Assembly: GCA_015956445.1 (NCBI GenBank)
Contig: WIUZ02000022.1
Coordinates: forward strand, 248,001-312,000
Length of the DNA stretch: 64,000 nt
Source: Thelephora terrestris
Lineage: Eukaryota > Basidiomycota > Agaricomycetes > Thelephorales > Thelephoraceae
Direction: 5' to 3'
A program made the position numbers and the translations under genes. The number at the start of each line of letters is the position of its first letter. The first letter of the stretch is position 1. Shown in pieces: positions 33,942 to 45,850 of the stretch. Below the pieces are notes generated by a model. That model had not been told where the DNA came from and ran no database searches. It saw nothing but the letters and a program-made list of their open reading frames with translations.

Positions 33942-35226
33942 TCATACACCCCACAGTTTCTTGGTGCCTTGATTCTCATCGCCCGCAACACCCGCAACAT
34001 CTAACAATGTCCAGATTTCCTTGGCACGATTCTTGTCGTCGCGGCTCAGGAAGGTGTAGATTAGCGAGAAGCGGGGAACCGAAGGGAGGCACATCATGTA
34101 CTCCTGGACCAAGCTTTCTTCGGACTCGCCGGAAGAGAGCACCGTATGGAGAGTACTGAGCATTGAAGACAAGGCGTCCGCTTCGAGCGACGATCCGAAG
34201 AAACTTGATAAGGATGCAGGAGGGATTTGTTGAAGTAAAGCCCATTTGTGTCTGTCCGTTGTCAATGTATTCCACGATCTTGTAAACGCAGCTAGATTCA
34301 TCGCAGGCCAAGGAGGTTGGTCTGTCTGTGGTTTCATGCGAGGCGCGGAAGAGGTTTCCGGCGTGAATATTGTATGAGAGCCAGATGGCCTGAAGATACC
34401 TCCCCCGTACTTCGTGCTCCTCGTCTGCTTTGTTTCGTGAGATGTGCTCTGGGGATATTTCTGTTCCAGCTGTTTGTTTTCTGGAGTCCTTGAACCTGGT
34501 GAGAGGGCAACGTTCGCCAATGACGCAGTCGGTGACGGTCGGTCGAGGGGACGGGAGGAGACTGGGACCAAGAGATCGTCTTGAGGACCAACGGTTGGAA
34601 GGGCGTCGGTGATTTCTATGGGGACACGACGAGTCCGTGGTTTTGGTGGGTACGGTGCCGGGCGAGCGGTTCTAGGCCGTTTCGCATGCTCAATCACGAG
34701 CGCTTGAACCTTTTGGAGCTCTTCCTTTACGGAGGGGTTATCAGGCTCTAACTCGAGGGCTCGTCGCAGATCTTAAGACCATGATTAGAGAGGGAGGACA
34801 CGCAGCGATTGGGGCTTACCATCCTGAGATCCCTCAAAATTTTCCAGGTGCATCTTTGCCTGACCACGACGGAACAATGCCTTAACATTATCCTTCTGGA
34901 TTGTTAACGTCGAGGAGGTGTCTCTTTCTGCATCTTGATATCTGTGGGAGGAGGCATTGGCAATTAAAAGGGCTGGATTTACAAGCCACGTACTTGCCTA
35001 ATTTCAGATATGCAGCTGCTCTGTTGAGATAAAACGTAGGGTTGTTTGGGTCCGCTAGTATCGCAGAGGTGTAATGACCGATGCTCGCAGGAAAATCCCC
35101 CGCCTTGAATGCGGCGTTCCCCTGACATATTTCCATCAGCTGAGCGTATTCGTTCTGATCTGTATGTCTTACGAAGTCTTTTGCCTTTAGGCTGGCAGTG
35201 GTGTCTTCGGGCGACATGCTGGTCAT
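33942..35226 (-). CDS. RPAP3-like R2TP co-chaperone (TPR plus RPAP3 C-terminal domain)
   Basis: Adapter that links Hsp90 to the R2TP complex in assembly of RNA polymerases, snoRNPs and PIKKs. The ATG at 35226 opens MTSMSPEDTTASLKAKDF. TPR repeats read LMEICQGNAAFKAGDFPASI and SAILADPNNPTFYLNRAAAY, then after introns LFRRG, FEGSQD and DLRRALELEPDNPSVKEEL. A Pro/Ser/Thr-rich linker follows, then the RPAP3_C domain: WNTLTTDRHKWALLQQIPPA, LSSFFGSSLEADALSSML, LIYTFLSRDDKNRAKEIW. Stop at 33942. The domain order matches RPAP3/Spaghetti, with one rather than two TPR blocks, as in small fungal forms. Head to head with DUG2, 45 bp apart. Confidence 0.88.
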
Positions 35227-35271
35227 CGATCAACTAAAACTCTTGCTTCTTGACCCGCACGATCGACCGTG
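35227..35271. promoter_or_regulatory. Divergent promoter, RPAP3-like / DUG2
   Basis: Only 45 bp between opposed start codons, so the 5' UTRs probably overlap the neighbouring gene. Confidence 0.6.
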
Positions 35272-38200
35272 ATGGACTTTACCGTTGCGCCCGCGTCTCT
35301 CAGTCGTCGTCTAGGCTCGGTCGCGACTCCACCCCGCTTGTTTCATTCAATACACCAGCCGAATAGCTCCATTCTCTGTTTGGCTGCAACTGAATCGTAT
35401 ATCTTTGGTGGAAGGCAATCAGGAGACATCCTGGTACTTTGCATCCGCTGCTCTGCCATGGGCTTGTGACAAACTTTCATTGCACAGGTTTGGGACCGCA
35501 ATTTGTATTCGAAAAAAACAACATTAAAAGGTCATGAGGGGAGCGTCCTAGCCATGGAGTACGCCATCGTAAAAAAGTGGCTTATCAGCTCTTCTGGTAC
35601 GTCGCTCCATCGCCCGCCCAATATGTGTCACCTGATCTCACCCACCGTCAGCGGATAGTACCGTGAGGGTGCGTTTACGGTTTTTTCGATCCCTGCGTTG
35701 GTTTGGTACCTCATGGATAATGTTTTAGGTCTGGGATACAGTTGGTCTGGCCCCTTTCTATGTCCTAGACCCGTATCTTCAGCCAGATGCTGGTGATATC
35801 TATTCGCTTGCCTGGTCACAGTCCCGCGAGACCGTCTACTTTGGGTGCCAAAACACATCTATCCAATGGATCCAGTTCGGGAGGGATCCGGTCATGGCCC
35901 CACCCAATTCTCAGCCGCGTCCTGTTCACAAGTTCTTTGCAGGTAGCCACCCTCAATATCAACATACGAAATCCCTGGATCCCCCAAGTGCATTTGTTCC
36001 CACGCAGTCGTCGAATCTCACCCCACCACCAGCGCAATGTACGGTGCTCAGTATACCTGCAACGAACATAATCTCTTCCGCCCATCATGGGTATGTATAT
36101 TGTATGGCAGTCTCGCCTTCTCCGTACCAGGGATCAGACGATCTCCTCTACGCGGACGGATACTCGTGCGTATACCTCGTTACGGGAAGTGGAGACGAAT
36201 CTGTGAAGGTTAGTTATTTACCCATCGTATGATGCCTGATTCACCGGCGGGAGTAGTTGTGGAATTGCTCTTCCCCTGCGCCGGTCTTGGAATACACCTT
36301 TGATTGTGGTCAAGGCGCAGTCTTGTCTATTGCAGTGAGGAAGGAGACCATCTATGCCGGGTGTCAGGACGGGTATATCAAGGTTTTGGACCTTGAGACC
36401 AAAACACTTGTGAGGACTATCATAGTCCACGAGGTCAATAACCAAATAATCACTTCGATTGAGTCAAATCCTGACGAATATTTTAGAATGTTGCGGTTCT
36501 TTCCCTGTCTATGTTGCATTCCGATCTTTACAGCGTGTCGGCGAGAGGCCAGATTCAGGTGAGTGGAAGGTGGAGGGGATGAAATCGTTTCTTAAACGTT
36601 TTCAGAGATGGTCTGCATCATTCGATTGCACGGCAGAGTTAGATGGCCACACGGATAGTATCATCCTATCTTCGGTGGTAACATACAGCGACGAGTCTGG
36701 TCAATTTCAGTTGGTAACTGGAGCAAATGATGGATATATAAAGGCACGCACCAGAAGTCCCCCTTCCAATTTGACGCTCATTTCCCCCAGGTATGGAACA
36801 TCGAAACTCCCAGATCCGGAGGCACACTGGACGGCGGAATCCACCGTCTAGTAACTCAGCGGGAGGTTGAAAGCACAAATGGTTGGTGGAATTGCACTCG
36901 ATCCGCCAGTTTTCTCTAATTTCATTTTTTGCGAGACACTATGCTGTACGCTCTTTCGAGATTCATCTCGATTCCCAGTGTCAGTAATAGTCCCCAACAC
37001 CGAGAAGATTGTCGTCAGGCTGCGATATGGCTCAAAAAATGCTTTAATCAGCTCGGAGCGTCACGCTCCGCCCTTGTAGGCGGCTTTCGTGCTCTAACTG
37101 CACATTTGCTGACCTTTAGTTAGGTCTCAACTGGCGAAACAACCAACCCTCTCGTGTTAGCGACATTTCAAGGGGCCGGTCATGGTGTTTCGAAAAAACG
37201 CGTGCTATTTTATGGGCATGTCACAACAAACCTCTCACGGATATACTATCCCGACTGATACCCTTGAAGCCATTACGATGTTATGGCGGCGCCAGCTCGT
37301 GACTGGGAGACAGACCCATTCAGCCTGTCGGGAAGGGACGGGTACTTATACGGACGCGGTGCGACGGACAATAAAGGACCAATCATGGCGGTCGCATGTG
37401 CTGCAGCAGAGCTATTGCGCAGGAGATCGCTCAACGTTGACCTTGTCATGATGATTGAGGGAGAAGAAGAGTCCGGTAGCGGTGGATTCAGGGAGGCCGT
37501 TCAAAAAAATAAGGTCAGAAACTTATATACACCAGAGGAACCCTTTTGATTTGGCGCCGAGTAGGACCTGATTGGTGAAATCGATGCAATCCTTATCAGG
37601 TGGTTCCTTTGGCTCGGTTTGTATATGGCATTCTCAACTCAAATACCAGCAATTCAACCTGGATTGACGAAACGACACCGTGCATTACCTATGGCCTGAG
37701 GGGAGTCGTTCATTGCAGTATCGAGGTATAGTCTTTCCGGTACAAATTTTACCTTTGGGCTTGTCTCGCTCTTAGATATTCAACGACCGACCGGATTTGC
37801 ATTCTGGAGTCGAAGGGGGCGCAACACCAGAGCCGATGATAGACATGTTGACCACAGTTTCTTATATAAACAACGAATACGACGAACTGACTGTTACTAC
37901 TTAGGGTCAAATTACTTTCGAAGGTCACAGACGAGAATGGGAAAGTGGCTATACCCCAGTTCTGTAAGTCAGCTTACCTCGGTGACGTCGCTCCTACCTC
38001 AAAGTCGAGAAGACGAACATGTCCGTCCTCTGACCCAGGAGGAATCTGAGCTGTACGAGAGGATTACTTCAATCACGAAACGACCTACCGAGTCCCTCTC
38101 GTCTAAATGGCGTGAACCATCGTTCACTGTTCATAACATACAAGTTTCTGGCCCAAGGAGTAGGCTATTCACTTCCCAGGCTTTTCTTATAAACGCGCTC

Positions 38201-38818
38201 AACCTACCAACTCCCCTAGATCCCACGGTGATCCCTTCTCGGGTAAAGTCGCAGGTATCAGTACGCATCGTACCCGACCAGAACTTGGAAACCATTGCAG
38301 GAAACCTGTGCGAGTCGTTGATGGCGATATTCTCCGAATCGATGTCCCCCAATTCGATCGAGGTACCGGTTCCGGATTGTTTCCCCTCTGTTGACCTCTT
38401 AATCGCCACCTCGTAGGTTAAAATCGACCACAAGGCAGACTGGTGGCTGGGTAGACTTGATGATGAATGGTTCGGGTTCTTAGAAGCTTCCGTGAGAGAT
38501 GAATGGGGCGTGACCCCACTCCGGATTAGGGAAGGAGGGGTAAGTGTTCTCCAAATGCGCTCGGTCGATGTTGAACTCTCGAGCAGTCCATCCCATCGGT
38601 TCCGTACCTTGAGAAAGAGTTCCGCTGTCATGCCTTGCATCTCCCTCTCGGCCAAAGTTCTGTGAGCGGAACACAGCCCCTCCGTGCGCTAGTTTGCTCA
38701 AAGCTTTTCTTTCATGCAGGACCAAGCACATCTCCCAAATGAGCGGATATCATTGTTGAGTCTCCGCAAAGGAAAAGCTGTCATTGAGAGGTTTTTGTCA
38801 GCAGTCGGGAATGCATAG
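35272..38818 (+). CDS. DUG2: Glutathione degradosome subunit Dug2 (WD40 plus M20 peptidase)
   Basis: With Dug3 forms the cytosolic glutathione-degrading amidotransferase. The ATG at 35272 opens MDFTVAPASLSRRLGS. WD40 repeats read YSKKTTLKGHEGSVLAMEYA, LISSSADSTVRVWDT, SLAWSQSRETVYFGC, VTGSGDESVKLW, YAGCQDGYIKVLDLE and LVTGANDGYIKVWNIE. The M20 peptidase half follows: LSRFISIPSVSNSPQHREDC, VLFYGHYDT (metal His and Asp, across an intron), LYGRGATDNKGP and MIEGEEESGSGG. The dimerisation part includes DLHSGVEGG. The end, DQAHLPNERISLLSLRKGKA, comes from the last exon and stops at 38818. Metal ligands are all present. Many short introns. Confidence 0.92.
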
Positions 38819-39170
38819 AGCGACTGGGAACGTGCAACATCCATAACTTGATTACCTCTAAACGAAATCTCAATATCATTTTTTCCCTCTACGGCTTGAA
38901 TTTCTGGCAGCAGCTGTCACCTTTAGATGTGGCATATGCAACGCGAAACTCAGCCGCGATGATTCCGCTTTGTCTCAGTCTCAGCAAATCGGAGATAGAG
39001 CATTGGAAAGCCACAAGGTTCCGGAGGTGGCTCTGATCAACTTCTCTCCGCAAGCAAGGTTTCTGCCGGTGTCAAATCGGCATTTTCTAGTTACGACAGG
39101 CGATCGAGATGATGATGATATCATTAGTTCGGTAGTGATCGGATGGAAGTTGACCTTGAACCCTAGGGAT
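38819..39170. promoter_or_regulatory. Region between DUG2 and the SEC14-like gene
   Basis: 352 bp, both genes forward. Should contain the DUG2 3' UTR and the SEC14-like promoter. No clear motif or exon seen. Confidence 0.4.
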
Positions 39171-40354
39171 ATGTCTGAACCGCAACACCAGGATATCGAT
39201 GGATCCGACTACTCAAAGTTACTCGCAGGTCACCTCGGTCATCTCACTGCATCTCAGCAGAAGACCCTGGAGATCTTCAAGCAAAATCTTGAGAAAACGA
39301 ACCTGTACAGCCCAAAGTCGGACGATCGGTGTCGCCCCTCCCACGACGATACAACCTTACTGTACGTCCTTGATTCGCCGTCTTTTTCCAGGTTTATCGA
39401 CACCCTGGCTCTTACAGACGGTTCCTCCGTGCCCGGAAGTTTGATGTCGAGAAAGCTCAGAAACAGTTTGCCGACACCTGTGCCTGGCGGGTGGAGCACG
39501 ATGTAGAGAATTTGTATGCGACGTTTGACCCCGATGAGATGGAGTCGGCGAAGAGATTGTACCCTCGATGGACGGGTAGGCGAGACAAAGTAACTGTGTT
39601 CGCCAGCAAAGTCACAGTACACTAAACACACTTCCAGTTAGGGATCCCGCTTTACGTTTATCGGCTGGCATCATTAGAACCCTTGTCTAAAGAAATATTC
39701 GCGGTCAAGCCTGAGAGGAGATACCAACGCATGTATGTCTGTTGCGTTAACACATATGTTCCATTTTTCTCAGTACTCGTTCACAGAGTCGCTTTGTGGG
39801 AGTTCTTGGGACGGTTCACACATCAATTATGTTCCCATCTCCCTCACTCTACATCCCCTACGCCGATATGTTCCACAGTCACCATTGTCGACCTTGAAAA
39901 CGTTTCCTTCAAATCTCTGTGGAGCCTCCGAGGTCATCTACAAGAAGCCAGCGCATTAGCAACATCCAACTACCCTGAGACACTACACACCACCGCGGTC
40001 GTGAACGCACCATCCTTCTTTCCGACAGTGTGGGGATGGATCAAGGTCGAACACGGTTCTTCATGGTCATCTATTCCAAGGACTTACTGTACTTTGTTTC
40101 AACAGAATTGGTTTGACGAGGGAACGAGGAACAAGGTCCACGTGCTAGGGCAAAATCCCGGCCCCGAGTTACGCAAGTTCATCGACAACGAGAACATCCC
40201 AAAGGCGTACGGAGGGGAGCTGGATTTCAACTTCGAGGACGAACCCAATCTAGACCAAGATGCGAAAGACTTGATTGAGGAGATGCCCAAGGGCCCGGTA
40301 ATATTTCAGGACGGTGTTGTCGTGAAGCCGCACGAGGGAAGGTTTTCTGGTTGA
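39171..40354 (+). CDS. SEC14-like phosphatidylinositol-transfer protein (CRAL-TRIO)
   Basis: Exchanges phosphatidylinositol and phosphatidylcholine to stimulate PI4P formation at Golgi and endosomes. The ATG at 39171 opens MSEPQHQDIDGSDYSKLLAG; LTASQQKTLEIFKQNLEK begins the CRAL-TRIO N-lobe, then LLRFLRARKFDVEKAQKQF and DPDEMESAKRLYPRWTGRRD. The lipid domain has GIPLYVYRLASLEPL, TTIVDLE-type VTIVDLENVSFKSLWSLRGH, NYPETLHTTAVVNAPSFFP, GWFDEGTRNKVHVLGQNPG and IPKAYGGELDFNFEDEPNLD. The simple reading stops at 40352-40354 (HEGRFSG). An extra C-terminal exon between 40390 and 40690 is possible, but I could not settle its frame. Confidence 0.88.
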
Positions 40355-40615
40355 TTTGCGTTGTTCGTTTGTACAACACTCAGTACAGACCTAGATAGGA
40401 GCAGGGGACGAAGTCGCAGTCTCGATTGGCAATTTCGAATCTATACAGGTCAGGGAGATGTTTCCATTCACTGGAAGAGCACGCTCGCTCGTCCCGGCAA
40501 CATCGTAAGCCAGTATACGACACACAGAAGAGTACATTCTGTCCACCGTCAACTGGACGTTCATGCCAAGACTTGGAAAGAACAGGTAGTATTTTCACGG
40601 AAGAACCAAATACTC

Positions 40616-41234
40616 TAGAGGCTGGCGCCCTGAGGAGGCAAATCGACAACCTTGCCAACGACGTTGTATCGTTTCCTGGGGAATAGTTGGGTATTTGGGA
40701 AAGGAGAAAACAAGAAGGCGGTAGACGCACTTGAAGAATGAATACCACTCCTCCAAAACTTTTCTATCATCATCAGAGAGCGTGCTATAGTCTGAAACCG
40801 CGTCTTCTGAATTTAGGCTCGACATCCCGAGGGCTTTTGACGCGTCCTTTCCGGCGAACAAGTTATACGACTTTCCCTTGCCGTACACATCGACCTTCTT
40901 GCTCACGTCGAATATCGTGCCTTCCGATTTATCAGTGGGAAGAAAGATTGGGGGTAACGGCGAGGGTACCTTTAATGGCGACGTAGATGGGTTTTGTAGG
41001 GTCCGATCCATCAAATTCCCTGAGTTGTTCTCGAGTGTAAGGGATATCCAATGGCTCGGCGAGATCGTCTTTGGGGGGTTGCATGATGCTGCCTGTGCGA
41101 GGTTTTGGACTGGCGTCCTCTTTTTGAGGTTGGGGAGGATTCAGTGACGCTGGTCGCAGAAGATAGTAGGTAAGAGTGAGCACCGCGAGCAGTCCGCTGG
41201 TGTATACCGCCACAAGGTTTGCATCAGGCATCAT
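40616..41234 (-). CDS. Cytochrome b5-like heme-binding protein of the MAPR/Dap1 family
   Basis: Membrane-bound heme protein that supports P450 enzymes in ergosterol synthesis (Dap1, PGRMC). The ATG at 41234 opens MMPDANLVAVYTSGLLAVL, one membrane segment at about residues 6-26. The domain reads EPLDIPYTREQLREFDG, KPIYVAIKG joined by an intron to TIFDVSKKVDVYGKG, then YNLFAGKDASKALGMSSL and LSDDDRKVLEEWYSFF. The last intron (gtgcgt..cccag) joins this to KKRYNVVGKVVDLPPQGASL and a stop at 40616. The heme-ligand tyrosine region (DVYGKGKSY) is present. Size matches the family. Its 3' end lies close to that of the convergent SEC14-like gene. Confidence 0.9.
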
Positions 41235-41273
41235 GAACGTTATGCAGATCGGAAGCTTGCAGCTCCAGTTCCC
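41235..41273. promoter_or_regulatory. Divergent promoter, MAPR / METTL25-like gene
   Basis: 39 bp between opposed start codons, the tightest pair in the window. Confidence 0.6.
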
Positions 41274-42824
41274 ATGCCCTCGGATCAATACCTAGACTGT
41301 CTCCAGAAATTTCTTGCCTCCTCTCTCCCAAAATCCTTGTTTGTCGCACATCCAAATGATGTCGCGAAGCCATCCTTCATGCTACCTCCCGAATGGGAGA
41401 CGTGGTGGGATTGGGCCGCCTCCACACCTGAGCCGTGGGTTGAACTTCTCAGTTATTATGTAGTCTTTCGGAACTTGGATTCATGCTCTCAAACTGATTT
41501 TCGTTTTCTCTTAGGTGGGGCAAAGACCGTGCAGTAATATTCCGAGCTCGCTCTCCCAGTTGATCGACAACGTCAAAGTTCTTCAACTTACCCGGAGTCA
41601 AGGGCTCCCGCCCGTGCCGGCCGGGGATGGTTCTCAATCCCATGAAATCCAGTACGCCAACACAGACACGGGCCGCCAGGCTCCCAGGCAAGGGATGTCG
41701 CCAAAGAAGCAACATGAGGTGTCAGCCATGACTGCACACATCACACAAGTACTCAGGACATCCTCCGCTCTCAAAGGTGCTCATCACGTCGTTGACATCG
41801 GGGCCGGCCAGGTGATGCCTCTCATTTGCATCGTTGTACCCCGTCTGAGAAGAGATGACTAGGGTTATCTTTCGTGGAACCTACGGGCTCTTGGGATGCA
41901 TGTATTGGCCCTAGATTCGTCGGCCATTCAAGCAAACGGAGCCGAGAGGCGACGCTCATACGGCAAGGTGTCGGGTGGCCAAGGTTCTTTAACGTACAAG
42001 ATTGCTAAGGTCACTCCGAACAGCCTCCTTCAATCGGTGGACGAATGGATTACAGCCCTTTCTCCGACTGCGGAGTTGCATCCACCTTCCGTAGTGTTCG
42101 TTGCTCTCCACGCCTGTGGGAGCCTTACAGCCGATATCCTCCGCACGTCCGTGTCAGCGATGCGCGGGAGCAACGGGGAAAAGCACGGTTGGACTCTTAA
42201 AGCGGCGTTCGTCGTAGGCTGTTGTTATAATATGATGGAGGAGAAAGGTTGGTACTCTTCGTAATGCTCGGCGGAGGTCTAACAGTTCATAACCCAGATT
42301 TTACTTTGTATTCTGATGTCGCTCGTGGTGATTGCCCCCTATCACCCTCCCACCTCCAACTGGCAGCGCAAGTCCCATCAACGTGGCTCGATCACAAAGC
42401 ACAGGCAGCATTTGCGCTCCGGAAGGTTTCTTGGAGGGCACTTCTAGAAGTAGCCACTACCGAGAGTGACTCCACAAATGGCTGTCTCACCGAGAAAAGG
42501 CGCCTGGGTAGGGTGAACAATGCCTTGTATCAGCGTTGGGACCAATTCCTCCGGATGTCTTTGGAAAAAATGCACAAGATCCCCATTCCGGGCATGGAGC
42601 TGTTTCCTGAGAAGCTCGTCCGTCTAGAAAAACAGTTGTCCACCCTGCACACACTTCGTTGTCTACTGGGCCCATGTGTCGAGAGCTTCATTATTTGGGA
42701 TAGGTATACCTGGCTGAAGGAGGTATCAGAATGTGGAACGTACTTTGAGGTGCATCTTCTAAACTTATTTGATCAGAGCCAAGCTAGCGGAAGGAACATT
42801 CTGATTGATATCATATCCAATTGA
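41274..42824 (+). CDS. METTL25/RRNAD1-like methyltransferase-domain protein
   Basis: Predicted SAM-dependent methyltransferase of unknown substrate. The ATG at 41274 opens MPSDQYLDCLQKFLASSLPK. MSPKKQHEVSAMTAHITQVL precedes the SAM motif HHVVDIGAGQ, joined by an intron to GYLSWNLRALGMHVLALDSS. VVFVALHACGSLTADILR is the family-specific block, then AAFVVGCCYNMMEEK. The C-terminal part is SPSHLQLAAQVPSTWLDH, RVNNALYQRWDQFLRMSLEK and FIIWDRYTWLKEVSECGTYF. Stop at 42824. About four introns. It converges on the DNA methyltransferase gene, 46 bp between stop codons. Confidence 0.82.
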
Positions 42825-42839
42825 GTAGGGATCTCGAAT

Positions 42840-45800
42840 GCAGGCACTAGATACTACTTGTGGGTAAAATCTACTGTCCAATGTTCTTCTGGTGTAGAAG
42901 AGCATAAGTAAATTGCTGGCCAATTGCAAGTGACACAGGCCATGCCACAGCATTTCCAATTTGCCGGTGCATCTGGAATGGCCTTAGAAGCAAGTGCAAA
43001 GTACAAAATTAGAAACTCACGGTTTTTACACTACCACCTTCTGAATGGAAGGTGTAGGCATCTGGGAAGCCCTGTAGGCGTGCCAGTTCTCTGACTGTAA
43101 CAATCCTTCTGCACTAATTCAAGAGGTGAGTGATTTGCATCCAGGGATTGGAGACACTGAATCTGCAAGATCAACAATAAACTGAATTTCTAGACAGTAG
43201 TTTCACTTACCTCACATATGGGTGGAGAACCCAGGATTGTTTTGCAGTGGGTTCAACATTAGTGACAATTGTGTGAAAGTAGCCATCTTTGTCCAGACGT
43301 CCATATGGGCCTGGTGGTTGTGTTAGTATAGAATAAGGAAGATCACTTATCAAACCGCACCTGCTCTAAACCCCCCTTTTGCTACAGCAGATAGAGGGTG
43401 TGATGTTTGGTACTGTTGAAGCCGCAAATCAAGGCCTAAATGCAACTACATCAGGATGTGAGAATAAAACATGACTTATACACTTACTCCTATAATCAGT
43501 TCCTGGCTCTAGAGGCAGCTCAACCACCCTGAAAAAAATGAGAAAAGTTTTGATAAGGGGTTCAGAAAACCTACCGTCTTACTGTATCTCTATTGAATGA
43601 TTGAGTGAAATGTTGGAGATCCATTGGGGGTTTTGCTGTTTCTCTGCACCACTTCTGATATGCCGTTTGAGGAGCCTGATCATACATAACCTCTCCATTA
43701 ATGTAACCAGCCCGCCCCCTTGTTTCATCAACTTTGAATTTGGCAGGTCCAAGGTCATCGTTGGGTGTGGATAAGCCTGCTGCTTCACTGGTGACTTGGT
43801 TGGTGAGCAGAGCCAAGAGCTTATCATTCTTTAACTCACCAATACCAGTCAAACCGAGGGAGATCTGATATTGCATCAGCAATAGTGGTAAATTTTCTAG
43901 CAGCATATCCCCTCCCAGTCTTGATTGGAGCAATTGGGTTGCTGCAGGGAAGCTTGATTTCTAGCTTATCTGCTTGAGGAAAGGCATGGGTTGGTTGAGG
44001 TAGTTCAGGAAGGACTTGACCAGCCTATGCAAGTGAAACATTGGTATTTAATTCCCAAAATATGGTGCTTACTTTAGCAGCAAACAGAAAGAATCGAATT
44101 CTTGATTGGGGAGTACCATAGTGCCCTGCTTGTAGCAGAGAGAACCTAACTTGATAACTAATATTCTATAGGTTAGATCTGCCCTACAAGATGATTTGAG
44201 ACTCACTTCATTGCAAGCAATGCATAAACCAGAAACTTGAGGCCTCCCATCTTTATCCCACCACTGACACGATATTGGGATAGCTGAGTCGCATTCAGGG
44301 AGAACTGAAGGAACCCCCTAACATTTTCAAAAAAGCAGAACTTTGGCTTTAAGAAATCAACCCAAGAAAGGAGGTTGAGTATCAAGTTGGATTTCTTGTC
44401 ATCTGCCTTCTGAAACATGTTGAGGGTTGAATGAGGTTGGCTGAGTTTATTATGATTATTATTCCAAGTTTAATTCAAGACATCCAACTTACCAGGGAAA
44501 ACCTGCAACAATTACATCAATAGAGCCAGGTTCAGGGGGAGTTGGAACCCTTGACTTTGTCCTGATGCAACTCGGGTGGTCTTCCTCTTCCCAAAAACCA
44601 TGGTAAAACTTCACTGCATAGTGAAGCATTTCATTGGCACACTGGTTGTAAACAATGGTGTTTTCACCCCTGGTATAGTCACTTGTGCCCAGTCATTTAG
44701 CAGGAGATAAACTTTCATATGAGAAACTCTCACCTTAATGACTTTGAAGCACTAGGAGAGATTTCAATTGCATGGGTAAGTTTGAGTGGCACTCCTGCAG
44801 CCACCATCCCAAGACTAAAGGCACCTGTTCCGGCAAAAATATCAAGGGCCCTCAGCTGGGCTTGAGTGGCTTGCTTAATCTCTGTGAGCAAGGTTTTTTT
44901 CCTATGTGTAAGGCAGGGGAGACATGCATGGACATCTGAGCTGTCTAGGACCTTCCTGCAAGGCCAATGACTGTTCTGGAGGGCAGGGAATGAATACTGG
45001 AGGAAAAAGTGCTGTGAGGAAGCTTTGATCCAGGCCTGAAGGTCTCCAATTTTTTTGAGAACAAGGACATATGCCTTTTGAATGATTGCAGAGAATGGGA
45101 TTTCAGTGACCTGGCTTGTTAAAAATAGCTCATTCTGGAGAAAGTTAGACCCTGAAAGAATAATGAAAAAGAAAGTCTTACTTCATCCTTCAATGTGCCC
45201 TCTGGCTTCCCGGTTACATCACTAAGCCTCCCCAGTAGCCGAATTTTGATGTGAGGGTCTCTTCTCTCTGATATCCCCTGCTCAAAAGATATTATCTGCC
45301 CAACACCACATGTTGAGTCCCCTGTTTTGAAATGCAGGAAATCATGTTGATGATAGAGAGCCCCATAAAGCTCAAAACCACCCTGGCTGAAGTGTGGAAA
45401 ACTCCTTGCTTCAGCAACCTTAGTTCTCACACAGTTCATGCAGAACCCAGGCTCATTGGGAACAGGTATATCCTTTGGAGGATCCACGAATTCACCCTTG
45501 GATTCAATGTACTCCATCCTACCATTCAATATCAGCACAATATGCCAACACTTGGTGAGAGTTGGACTCACCTGCAATAGAAGAATGGCTTGAGGGCTGT
45601 GTGGGATGCACTACTCTCCAATGTCCTCCCACATAGGAGCTTTCCAAGTATTTCTGCAAAGGGGACATCATCGCATAGTTGAGTCATGAAGAGTTCTCTT
45701 GGATCTGACAACTCCTCTAGAAAGGTTCTCGAGGAGTGCTCAAGCCAGTGGACATGGGCTGTCTTTTTCCCAAGATTATCGGTTATTGAAATGAGCCTGG

Positions 45801-45850
45801 CGAGCCTATCTCCCTGTTTAGCAGAGAAAATCAAATAAGCTTAAACTCCC
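42840..45850. other. CpG-depleted block
   Basis: By hand count there are about 22 CpG in 43021-45840 (2.8 kb), many 60-base lines having none. Flanking lines hold about 2-10 CpG per 60 bases (for example 10 in 46501-46560). TpG and CpA are abundant. Exons and introns are alike affected. Both edges are sharp and the block matches the 3', catalytic half of the DNA methyltransferase gene. Confidence 0.85.

Noticed and set aside
42871-45850. Catalytic half of the DNA methyltransferase as a RIP-killed pseudogene
   Set aside because: Catalytic motifs including the PCQ cysteine and QIGNAV are intact and I found no forced stop in the exons that could be read; the mutation pattern is CpG loss, not CpA-to-TpA RIP.
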